The notes under the pieces are model-generated. The model worked only from the letters and a program-made list of their open reading frames with translations, made no database searches and was not told the origin of the DNA. A DNA stretch of 64,000 nucleotides from Acanthosoma haemorrhoidale (lineage: Eukaryota; Arthropoda; Insecta; Hemiptera; Acanthosomatidae), in assembly GCA_930367205.1 (NCBI GenBank), contig OV884009.1, positions 37,705,841-37,769,840 on the forward strand. The letters are read 5' to 3'. This document shows positions 10,630 to 21,159 of this stretch, piece by piece. Position 1 is the first letter of the stretch, and each line of letters starts with the position of its first letter. Made by a program: the position numbers and the translations under genes.

Positions 10630-12850
10630 TTTTAAAGAATATTGTGGCTATCTGAAGTTCAGAAGTTACAGTTGGCAGAGTTTATTATAAATAAGTAGAT
10701 TGTTCTATAGTTGTGGGGTACAAATTGTATCCCTGCACCGTAAGAGTTTGGGATCTACACTAATTGTCTCAGATTACTGAACTCTAGATTTACCATTATG
10801 TTATGTTGTAAATAATAATGACAGGAATTCACATGCCAAACATTCAAATATTAAATCTAAACTTTGTGAATAGATAACTATCATTACAAGGGGAATTCAG
10901 TGGTGAGTTTATTAGAATAAAATTCAATTATCACACTAATTCAGCCAAGTTAACTTGTACATTACAAAACGGCTGTGGTTAAGTTCCATATTTTACACTC
11001 TGGCTTCATGAAGTTCTCTGATTTTTTTTTAAACTTTACATTAGTTTATTTGTTATAGAAGGAAGTTTCATTTTATTTTAACAACCATTCTAAGCAACCA
11101 GAATTTCACTGAATATTATTCCTGTTCCTTTTATGTATCAAAGTTTATTATTGAGACTGGTCCCATTAATTAGCTTAACTTTGAAATTTATAGATTAAGT
11201 GCTGGAGTTAGTGCTGAGTAAATTGTACAGAGCTCATAAGTTTTATAATAAAAAGAGTGTTACCTTAAATGAAAGACTGCAGTTTTAACGTTGGCAATTT
11301 GATGATAATGAAGTTCTTCATAAGGATTTCGTTATGTTTATTTAGAATGTCTTCTATATTCCATTTAGTAGTTTGTGTTAGTAATTACATATTTTAATTT
11401 GTATATTCTTATATATATATGCTTAAAGCACTCAGCAACTTGCTTTACAAGTGTTGATATTTTAAAATATCAGATGTTTAAAATAAACATTTTGCTTTAT
11501 CATCTCATGAAAAAATCATTCTATATTTCACTTACCACCCAGTGTATACGAAATTGTATACACATGTAGACATTCAGAAAGTGTAAAAATTGTATATTTT
11601 TATAAGCATTTTTTATATAAGTTGTATAAATAAATATATTTTAATAATTTAATATGTTAAATTACCTTAATAAGTTCCTTACTCCACAAATGGCAATTAT
11701 ATTAATTTAGTTATTGCACTTAGGATTAAAAAAATATGCTTATAAATTGAAACATTTCATACTAATATAACAAACAGTGTCAAGGTCATGGGAATCAAAT
11801 GCTTTTATTTTGCAGGAATAATATAAAGCAGTCAGTCTGGGATATTTATGTAATGGAAATGAAACAAAAACCCTTAAGAGATCCAGACAGGTTTCTCTGA
11901 ATGATGAACTTTCATTTTGGCCAACAGATATGACTGTCTGATAATGTTCAGTTTAGTTTAGAGGGTTAAAGTCAGAGTGGTGTAAGTCATATTTTCAACA
12001 ATTTTGACTTGATTCCAGAAATACAATCTAGAAGGGCTAAACTGTTGAAATAAAATGAAAACTATGTCACAACCTCAATAGTTCGTTGTTTTATCCTTTT
12101 TTATCAACCTTAATAATTGTATTTATTTACTAGTGTGATGTTATAAGTCATTTTCAGATGTTTAAAATAAAGCCAAAATAGAATTCAGACAAATTTTACA
12201 TTACAATTACCTTTAATCAAACCTTATTTTAATATTCAATTGGTTCTTGTCACGAATTTGTGATTTGGGAATTTATCACAATAACTAGTAAAACCTTTTG
12301 TTTCTCAAAATGAAGAAAATGAGACACGCCACTGTCACTTTAACCCCCTCAGTTGATAATATGCAAACTATGTATTAAAGTTACTGGTCATATAATTAGG
12401 ATTCTATATAGAGCCAGTGGAAGGACCAATATTACTTCCTCCGCCACCATTAAGAACAAATAATATTGCTATACAACTGTAACAAATGTTACAAAAAAAA
12501 TGTTTAAAGATCAGGGAATAATGTGGCTTATTATTAATAATGGAGTCCTAGTCAGGAAGCTCTGGACCCCTGATGACTTTGTGCTCTTGTCGAGGTAACT
12601 ATTCAGATCGTTGTAATATATAGCTAAGAAAATAATTGAGAATAGAAACAAGCGGAGATTTCACATCTAGTGGCACAATTGAGATAGTGATAGAAGAAAA
12701 TAATTGTATTAAAAGTCCTCCCCCTCACTTTTTTTTGTGTGGGGATTTAAAAAGAAGGCATGTAACCACTGCTGATTACGACGGATCTGTTTATTGTTTT
12801 TGAAATTTGAAAACTGGTTCAGAATGTCCGGCACAGAATAAAAATTGGAT
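10630..12850. other. Gene-free AT-rich DNA
   Basis: Apart from AATAAA signals near 11480 and 11626 that could end a transcript with the exon at 10523, nothing recognisable is present. The 64-codon frame at 11375 is low-complexity. Confidence 0.5.
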
Positions 12851-13036
12851 CATTACACTCGTCAAATTTTACATTATTTTGTGTAAAAATCCTTTTTCAA
12901 TTCAAAATATTGTTCACTTACTTAGGGATTGAATTGTCCCGGAGGTAAATTTAGGTCCAAAAATGCTGCCATCTGTTGGTTTCGGAGGGGATATTGTACA
13001 CATATAAAAAAAACAACAGTAGAATTGAATATTATT
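12851..13036 (+). repeat. Direct repeat flanking the exon-bearing unit (left copy)
   Basis: The stretch from ATTACACTCGTCAAATTTTA to GTAGAATTGAATATTATTT matches 13645-13832 with few differences. Shared landmarks are GCTGCCATCTGTTGGTTTCG and ATTGTACACATATAAAA. Confidence 0.92.
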
Positions 13037-13640
13037 TAATTCTCACTTTAAAATGTAGGACCTCTTGTTGTGGAAAATAAACAAGACTCGCAGCTTTAAC
13101 AACATTGTCTAGATTTTTGTAGTAGCTAGAGCTGGATTTGGATAATAACATAATTCAAGGTGTGTTGTTTTCTGAATTTTTAGATTTCAGTAATGGTCCT
13201 GAGTAAATAAAGTCAGATATCAGTTTGTGTATATAGGTACCGTTTTTTTTAGGCTGCATGCCCAATGAAAACAATGGATCGTTAAAAAACTTATTGAAAT
13301 TCCATAGTTTGGAAACTGAGGAATCAATTCATTCTCACTATTTAGAAAGGTTTGAGCGAACAAAAGAAATGAAGGAAGCAAATGTATGGATACTAACAAT
13401 TAGAGCACAATTTATAAATTATATGTTACGAATCAAAGTACTAAATGCACGGAGGAATTGAATACCTTATGACAAAAGTGGTGAGTAGAATCTAGCATGT
13501 AGTCTTAAATTTGATTTTACTTGTTTAGTCCTCTGACTGTAGCCTGAATTTTGTGGAATATCATTTGTATTGTTTTTTTTCATTGATTTCTTTAAATTAT
13601 GTTATTAATGTAAGGGGGAAAATAGAACTTTTAATTTGAA
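13037..13640 (+). repeat. Exon-bearing repeat unit, copy 2
   Basis: Same unit as 4788-5378. The exon-like block is 13253-13480: acceptor TTTTTTTTAG, donor GTGAGT. An ATG at 13258 opens 67 codons (MPNENNGSLKNLLKFHSLE, then EESIHSHYLERFERTKEMKE) closing with TGA at 13459-13461, just before the donor. The protein resembles nothing I know. The unit is flanked on both sides by about 190-bp direct repeats. Confidence 0.88.
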
Positions 13641-13644
13641 TTGA

Positions 13645-13832
13645 TTACACTCATCAAATTTTACATTATTTTGTGTAAAAATCCTTTTTCATTTCAAAAT
13701 ATTGTTCACTTGGTTAGGGATTGAATTGTCCCTGAGGTAAATTTAGGTCCAAAAGTGCTGCCATCTGTTGGTTTCGACGAGGGAATATTGTACACATATA
13801 AAAAAAAAAAAACAGTAGAATTGAATTAGTAT
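13645..13832 (+). repeat. Direct repeat flanking the exon-bearing unit (right copy), possible copia LTR
   Basis: Partner of 12851-13036. On the minus strand it directly follows a purine-rich AATTAGGAGAGGG at about 13835-13847, which itself follows the C-terminus of the copia polyprotein. So this repeat may be the 3' LTR of that copia element. It does not begin with TG, which is against that reading. Confidence 0.7.
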
Positions 13833-13883
13833 TTAATACCCTCTCCTAATTTTACAGATCCTACAAAAAAAAAGAAATAAAGT

Positions 13884-16800
13884 TCAAACTTTTACTAGGT
13901 TCAATTTTTCACAAAAATTAACAAGCTTACCTAAAGGCATGGCTTTAGTCATTACATCACTTAAGTTTTTTTTTCTTTTTTTCCCTTCCTGAGGAAAAAC
14001 CTCATACGGGGTTTTCCCACAAGAACGTGAAGCTTGCTCATGGGGGTATGTCGCCTGTGGTGCGCCTATTCCGGTGCAATGGGAATGTTGCACCGGTCAA
14101 CGCACCTTAGTGGTATTCTCTTTAGAATCTTTATTTCAAAATAAATCAATAATCAAAACAAAAACATTTTCTCTGCTATTTACAATTCTTCCTTACTAGC
14201 TAGTTTTTTGTTGTTGTTTTAATTAACTATTGAAGGAATTCTTACAAACTAACCTAACCTATATGTATTTACAACCTTATCAGACCGGTGATACATCGTT
14301 GTCTTCGGGTGAGCCTTCTCGAAGGCATGGCTGCTCATCCCGCGCCACCCCCCTGGAAATCGAGAAGTGCCCGGTGCCCTGGAGCCCCCTTCACTCCCCA
14401 ATGAACGCCTCATATCTTCTCTCCTTATTGACCAGCGACGGCAGGTCTGACTCGCCCAGGCTGTATGGTACTATTGAGACAGAGCAGCTGTGCTCTTACT
14501 GGTTCCAAAGCATGACAAGAGAGCACGACATGTTATGCAGTGAGGGCAGGACTTTTCCTCTGCCCTCTTGTACTCGTAGAGCCTGGCACGAAATCCGCCG
14601 TGTCCAGTGAGGACCTGCGACGTCCAAAAGTTCAATAGGGGACTGAGGGTGCTCCCCTTCGTCGCGCAGGTCCACCTAGCGCTCCACACTTCAATAGTCC
14701 ACTCACCTATGAGGGCCTTCCACCTCCCAGGCTCCTCTTCAATTCTTCTCCGTAGGGGAGGTGGAAGCTCTTCTATCAGGCCCCTCTTCATCCTTCGCCT
14801 GAGGTGCTGTTCCAGGAGGACCCGGTTCACTGGAGCTGCCACAGCCAATAGTTCTGATGCTTTGAAAGATACCGTCCTATAAACCCTCGTGACCTGGGAT
14901 TAGCACTATCCTCTGGATTCTTTTCTGAACGTGCGCCTGGCCTTTGTTCAGGTGAGCCATCCATGACTGCAAAGCATATCTCAAGATTTCCATTACCACA
15001 GGCTGGTAGAGAGTCCTTGAGTCTGGAAACCTCACCCTCCACATCACTCCCTCTATCCTTGCGAAGCAATTGGTGACAGCTACAACTCTGTCACCGAGGT
15101 ACTCAATGTGGGGAGAAAGGTTAAGACATTTTCCCAGTCTCACACCCAGGTAGGTCACCTCCGTGCCCACCTTTACAAATCTTCCTTCAATATCCAGCCA
15201 GATCGGGTGGGCACGGTCCAACCTGCCTCTGACCAGGGTGGCCATCGTCTTCTCCACAGCCATAGTCTAGTCATCTTCATTTCAGTTTACATCACCTAAC
15301 TGCTCATGAGACTATATATAAATTAATTTTATCCTACCCTTGGAGATTAAGTCCTTAATGAAATGAAACCTAACATCAAAACGTCCAGATCTCTTAGTTT
15401 CTATAGCCTGAGCAATCTTAATAGTCCCCTTATTATCCTTTAACACATTAGATAATAATATAAATAAAATAATAGAATTAATAATAGTGAACAGTTCTTA
15501 CAACAAATTTTCTAGAAAACCAAATTACAATAGACTAAGCAATTATAATATTAAGCTTAACAAGAGGTATTGCTTCTTAGAACACCAGCAAATAACATTA
15601 GCATTAATTTTAATTACATAACCTGAAGTACTTTAACTATCGTTAATATCGAATGCATAATTGACATCTATAAAAATATACAGGCATATCAACATTTTCA
15701 CACTCAGATCTTTTAAATTGTGTACCCTCATATAAATTAGGCTCCGAATATTTAATCACATGTTTCAAATGCTCTCACTGGGTTATATCATAGCAGTTTT
15801 GGAATCTTCCAAAATAAGAAACGCATAAACATAGATCAGGAAGAGTGCATAACATAAGATACATTAAACTTCCGACTATTTCTTTATAAGGGACTTTAAA
15901 ATTAACATCATTATTAGATTCAATCAAATTGAGTTTATATTGTATAGGTATTTTACTGGATTTTCACTCAGTAATATTAAATTAAGAGTAATATTCTCAT
16001 TTTTATACCAAAGAATTTTCAGGCCCAAAATTGTTAATTCTTCCGATGTAGTTGAATCACTAATATCGATTAAATTAAATGTGATTTAAGACTTCCTAAA
16101 TCATTTAATGATTTGGATAAGAAAAGGAAATCATCAACCCTTACCGTTTTTTACAAATATGTCATTGACAGAATCATTCCATGCTTCAACCTTCATCCTT
16201 AACTGCCTCAGAATAATAATTGGGAACAACTAGATCTGCTGATGCAGATAGAGCTCAAGCTTCATAAACAAAATCTTCCAAATATTTTGGCTATTTTTTA
16301 ACTCTTGAGGTCTTCCAAGCAGTATCATCATTCTTATCAGAATAAAATTTTCATGGTAAGGAATGGGTTTTTCAATTTCCTCAACATCTATGGGTATAGA
16401 TCTCGGGTAAGAGTCCTCAGATTTGGTTTTGTTGTCCACCAAAATAATTTGAACAATATCAGGGTTAGTAGGTTGACCTAAAATTGTCAAATCAGTTGTC
16501 CTACATTCCTAGATTATGACATTCCTAGCAAATTAAATTTTCTTCTTATTTGAATTCCACAATCTGTGATCATTATAACGGCGCCCTGCCATAAATTGCC
16601 ACTTAGAACACTCACAGTTTTCCATTCCTGTCTTCTTCATTGTTGAGTAAGCAGGAGAACCAATATTTTTTTCTTAGCTAAATTAGGTTTGAAACAATAC
16701 CACCTTTCAGGAGGTGTTACATCATTTGGTAGAGCAGATGTAGGCAATCTGTTGATTAAGTAATTAGCTGTCATAATTGACACACCCCACATTTCCTTTT

Positions 16801-17700
16801 CAAAATTGCTGTCGAATAGAAGGCATTTCGCTTTCTCCTTTAAGGTTTGATTCATTTTTTATGCTTTACCATTTTTTGAAGGATTCCTGGGCATGGAGTA
16901 GCTTATGCTGATACCTTCTGAATAACACAACTGTGGAAAATGATTAGACACAACTTCTCCACCTCTATCACAAGTAGGTTATTGATTGATAGTCCAAATT
17001 TAACTTCTGCCATAGCTTTGAGTAACTTAAATTTTTGAAAAACTTAAGACTTATTTTTGAGTAAGTGGAACAAAACTGCTTTGATGTTCAATAAAGGTGA
17101 CAAAGTAATTATAGCCATCATAAGTTTTGGGAGATATTTTTCTATATACACCCGATGAAACAATTTGGAGAACAATAAGGGCTTTTCGATCTTCTTAGGT
17201 GTGATTATAGGGGATGTTGGCCCGTTACCCTTTAATCCATAAGGCACACACAGTAAATTGATATTTAGAAGAATGTCCCATTCTGAAGTACATCAATTCA
17301 TTGTTTAGAGTTGAAACATTGGCATTTTCCAATAACAATTTAAACTTAATAACACACAAACGTCCGAAAGCCTTAGCCTTTCAAAATTTTATATCCGGAA
17401 ATAATTTTTACACTAGATTCCTCAAATAGAACTTTATAACCTTTTTTTCCAATTTCCGCACCGACTAAGGAGATTAAACGATAGATTATTGAAAACACAG
17501 ACATCATTGATATTCACTGTCACCTAAGTAAGACAACTATACTAATGTCCATTTCCAAATCACTCAAATTTGTTATAAAATTTTTAAAATAATTCTGAAT
17601 AAGATGAGCGAGTACAAGCCCTACTGTCAATAATAAACAATGTATATCAGCTGTTCACAACACTGGGAGGTTTCTAAGTTGTTACCCAGCGAAGTAAGAA
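13884..17700 (-). mobile_element. copia-type LTR retrotransposon, 5' truncated, split by a LINE insertion
   Basis: On the minus strand, from right to left: a protease-like IIDSRAC near 17630; LSFNLLSVGAEIGKKGYKV near 17480; a GAG-pre-integrase remnant (MGHSSKYQF); an integrase core piece before LLKNKS near 17050; the integrase block MNQTLKEKAKCLLFDSNFE with YLINRLPTSALPNDVTPPE at 16855-16690; RT/RNase H pieces YKEIVGSLMYLMLCTLPDLC near 15890-15830; VLKDNKGTIKIAQ and FDVRFHFIKDLISKGRIKL at 15450-15310; and the C-terminus DVMTKAMPLGKLVNF at 13960-13900. Gag and the 5' LTR are not recognisable. Many stops are present. Confidence 0.88.
13966..15286 (-). mobile_element. R1-like LINE fragment (about 1.3 kb) inserted into copia RNase H
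   Basis: The minus-strand translation shows the region C-terminal to the RT core: MATLVRGRLDRAHPIWLDIEG, VTYLGVRLGKCLNLSPHIEY, then RRMKRGLIEELPPPLRRRIE and LTGHGGFRARLYEYKRA followed by CPHC. This is the layout of R1/LOA-type LINEs, with YLGV, TGHG-FR--L and a terminal Cys pair. The 3' end is an A-rich tail on the minus strand at 13966-13990. A 13-bp duplication, TTACATCACCTAA at 15287-15299 and TTACATCACTTAA at 13953-13965 (one mismatch), brackets it. Joining across it restores the copia frame from EQL to DVMTKA. The copy is 5' truncated and broken by stops. Confidence 0.9.
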
Positions 17701-17892
17701 ATGTTTCCAATCCATCTGTACATTAATAAGTGCAAACTCTGGTCAGTTGTTTGAGGTTCTTCATTTACTATCATATAGACCGTCATATGATCTGAAGAAA
17801 GATGGTACTTAAGAAAGATCAAACTTAGTGTGAATATTATAATTATTAGGGATATAACCCCTACTAAAAAATAGATCCAAAATATCTGGCTG

Positions 17893-17984
17893 TGTGATGA
17901 TGGCATCAGTCGTCCAGGTCATAGACCCTCAACTCTCTTCGCCACCAGGGCTAGGTCTACTAGACCCCTCGTGATGACCGGACA
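17893..17984 (-). repeat. Fragment of the same LTR family
   Basis: From 17984 leftward on the minus strand it reads TGTCCGGTCATCACGAGG, then a block shared with the LTR at 6578 (CTAGCCCTGG, CTATGACCTGGAC). The match stops near 17893, so only the first 90 or so bases remain. It lies just outside the 5' side of the copia remnant, but I see no proof that it belongs to that element. Confidence 0.75.
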
Positions 17985-18886
17985 GCAGTCCTTAATGAAA
18001 ATTCGTGAAATGTTTGTTAAGTGATTCTCTGTAATATATGCATTATTAATTAGTCGTTCGTGTAAGAGTAAGTCTAGTTATTTTTTTCGTCGTTGCAGTC
18101 AATTAGCATTTCAAAGTATGTATGGATCCAACAGTAAACATATTAGAGGTCCATATTTTAAGCAAAAAGTCTCAGTTATTTTTTGCAATTATTGTTTGGA
18201 AAGGTTGGAATAGATTTTTAGTATCCACCACGTGATCAGATAAGAATCAGATTAGAAGGGAAGATATACTTGTAGACTGAGCTTGGTGATAGTCCTCTGC
18301 CTGCATGCCAGAAACATGCAGATATGAACATTTGAATGCTAATTAATAGTTATGGTTATAACATTTTGAATGTTTATTAATAATAATTGCTTATTAGATA
18401 ATAATTCCAATATAGAAAGATTAGATCAGTTCCTCTACACAAACAATATTATACAAGTTGAATGTTGTTATAATATAATAGTTCCAGGCTTCGATTTGTT
18501 ATTGTAGAGGCATATCATGGTAAACATTGTCTGATCGCGACATCAGTATGTTACTTGCTCACATGTATAGTTCCCAGTGTGTGAATGTCCCACCTCTCAC
18601 ATGCGATAGGAGGTGACAACCATGCGGATTTGGAAGTCTCTGGCCTGTTTGTAAATGCTGTTTGAATGAGTGAGTTAATGAGAACATTTATTACAATTAC
18701 TTATTCCCCAATGAGGCAGATGTAATTTTATCACTATAAAGGTACTAAACTAAAAAAACTGTATTAACTAAAAAAATCACGAGACTACTGGTTCTTGAAT
18801 CCGCAATTGTATCGTGATATTATCGCAGTCTTAAATACAATTATGTAGACAATGAATTTGAATATGTTGAATGAATGTAATTTGAT

Positions 18887-19391
18887 CTAAGACATCGAGT
18901 ATTTAAATTCTGGTGACAAATCCAGATGTTCAATTAGTTTTATTTTGATACACGTATACAAATCTGGAAAGAAGGAATTATAAATCGTTTCTCTATTTGG
19001 CAATAAATATTTCGGATCCCATTTTTTGACAAATGCTACAAAACCTTTTTTTATGAACCACGTTGAAAAACGCAAGGCTAGTGATGATCATTTTAATCAA
19101 CTCAGTTTTTCATTCTGTACCGTGAGCATAAAGTTCTAATTCCTGGTTGTTACGCGCAAATAGTTTTCTTTTGTTTTGGCTCACCTGAGGTTTCAGTAGA
19201 AGTATTGTGATCCTCTTCGTCTGTATTCGAGTTTGTTTGTTTTTTGTTGGCAAATACTCATTGTTATGTTTCCTGATAAGGTGATCCCTCTGGTTGCATG
19301 TCTTGGTCTTATGATGTAGTATTTTTTTTTTACATAAATTACGCGTAGAACACAAGTCTTTTCTAACGTCAGACTTCTGTACTGGACCCAA
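18887..19391 (-). pseudogene. hAT transposase remnant with BED-type zinc finger
   Basis: On the minus strand CKKKILHHKTKTCNQRDHL and IRKHNNEYLP (about 19340-19250) fit a BED finger (paired Cys, then H-x3-H-like spacing), and an overlapping frame reads KQCSVCDVVHFYSGNW. Further left, 19075-18900, come GFVAFVKKWDPKYLLPNRET and LYTCIKIKL, the block that follows the BED finger in hAT transposases of ZBED type (F--VDPRY-LPSR-TI). The catalytic core is missing. Terminal repeats were not found. Confidence 0.7.
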
Positions 19392-20406
19392 TTTCCACTA
19401 TAAAAATGCACAACATCACATACCGAACACTGTTTGGGTAGGAAGTTGGGAATCAACTGATGAATAAGAGGAAAACAAAAGGCCACAAAGGGATTTGAGG
19501 GAGGATTCAATGAACCACAGATCTATTTGACTGATTTTCAATTAGCTTAGTTGCCTCAGTTGTGCCTGAATCCCTTGTTTTATTAAATTTTCTCGATAAT
19601 TTAGCCGGCCACCTGTCACAGTATATTACAGAAACCATCAAAACAGTTTCATGAATGAGTGAATCTGTAAAAATTAATAAAAACATTTTCAATAAAAAAA
19701 TAAAATCGAAACAACATTGTTTGTAGTCATAGAAAATATTTTAAAAAAGGTAGTTGGACGATTGGTTCTAGTTAGTTGAATTTACATTTCAATTAAGTTT
19801 AAAAAAAGTAAGGTAAAAGTAAAGATATTTCGCAAAATATTTGAAGTTTTTTTCCAACAAAAGATTATTCTGAAACTGAATCGGTGGGAGGGGGTTTGGC
19901 GTTGGTTGGGAGGGAACTGTTGAAAAGTGGGCGCATTAACTACAGATAGTTTTGAGAAAGAATCGATAGATAATCGATGGCTCACTACAATCGATTAGCC
20001 TTCGGCAATCGCTGACCAATTCGTTTGCGATGCATAACCTGCTCGTTACAACCTCATTTATAAACCCCTCGCTATGCTGTTAGGAGATAATACAACAAAC
20101 CTTAAATAACGCTATCCTGATTGGCTATGAAACGATTTTTGATTATTTTCCTTTATGTTATAGCTAAACTCGTTGATTTCAACAGCTGCAGGTGCTGTGG
20201 CCAGAGTGCTTTGAGCCAATGGCCTCGAATCAAATTTTTCGAAAAGTTTCAAGAAATTTCTTCGATTCATTTCTAAACTACAGCACTTGTTTACATTTTT
20301 ATCATAGCGTTATCGTTTCTAGCCATAATGTCTTGAATCGTGTTCAATGGCAATGAAATTCATAGAGGTTCATAAAATTTGGAATCAACAAACAAGTCAG
20401 GCAAAC

Positions 20407-20774
20407 GTTATTGTTGTGATTTTTAACTGTTGAAAATTTCGTAATAATCTTAATACCATTCCAAGAATAGTCTTCAAATATTAATCATTTTACAAAATGC
20501 ATGGAACTTTTTAATGGGTCATTTTAGAATGCCTCGACTCTAATGTGGTAGACTTTTAAAGCTTTTGTTTGAATGTGGCCATTCAACATTTTCTGAGAGA
20601 AGTTAGCCCCAGGGACTATATTTTTTTTAAATAATAATTCCTTAAATTTTATAACTTATTAATTTGCAAAAGTTATCATTGTACAAAATTAAAGCACAAG
20701 AAATAATGTTCTGACAAGATAAAACTTATTATTGTAATCTTTAACTGTTGAAAATTTCGTAATAATCTTAATAA
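20407..20774 (+). repeat. Pair of about 45-bp direct repeats
   Basis: TTTAACTGTTGAAAATTTCG followed by TAATAATCTTAATA occurs near 20422-20455 and again near 20740-20772, about 318 bases apart. The DNA between is not repeated. No gene is evident. Confidence 0.8.
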
Positions 20775-21159
20775 GGAGCAGAATGTATACTTTAACTGAT
20801 TTGTATTTATTTTCCTAGCTATGAAAAACTTAGTAAATTATTGTACTGTAACACAATTGGCAAAATAATTAGTTATTATATCAGTGTCATCAGTTATTAA
20901 CTTCACCTACAAAAATCCCACACAAGGTTTTTAAATATTTATATTCATACAAATACTCCCGATGAGAAACAAAACTAATCCTTCAGTTATTATTAGTTGA
21001 TAGGTGTGGGGATAAATATAAGATAACAAGAAGTCATATAAAGACTACTTACCAGCACGAAAACCTTTAAACATTTGCTTTTTTTTTTTTTTTTTTTTTG
21101 GCTGAAATTTTGAAGGAAATGGTTAATTAAAGAATTAGAAATAAATATTGCCGAACAAA

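Larger units (their letters stand above)
17985..21159. other. Unassigned DNA around the hAT remnant, with a GC-richer block
   Basis: Outside the hAT remnant there is no gene. Between about 19980 and 20340 the DNA is less AT-rich, with several CG dinucleotides and CCAAT/ATTGG pentamers (for example near 20013 and 20120). It could be an old promoter or a decayed repeat. No exon could be joined to it. Confidence 0.4.

Noticed and set aside
14230..14882. Two plus-strand open frames of 126 and 91 codons
   Set aside because: They lie antisense to the R1-like LINE, whose minus-strand translation has recognisable motifs; the plus frames are shadows.
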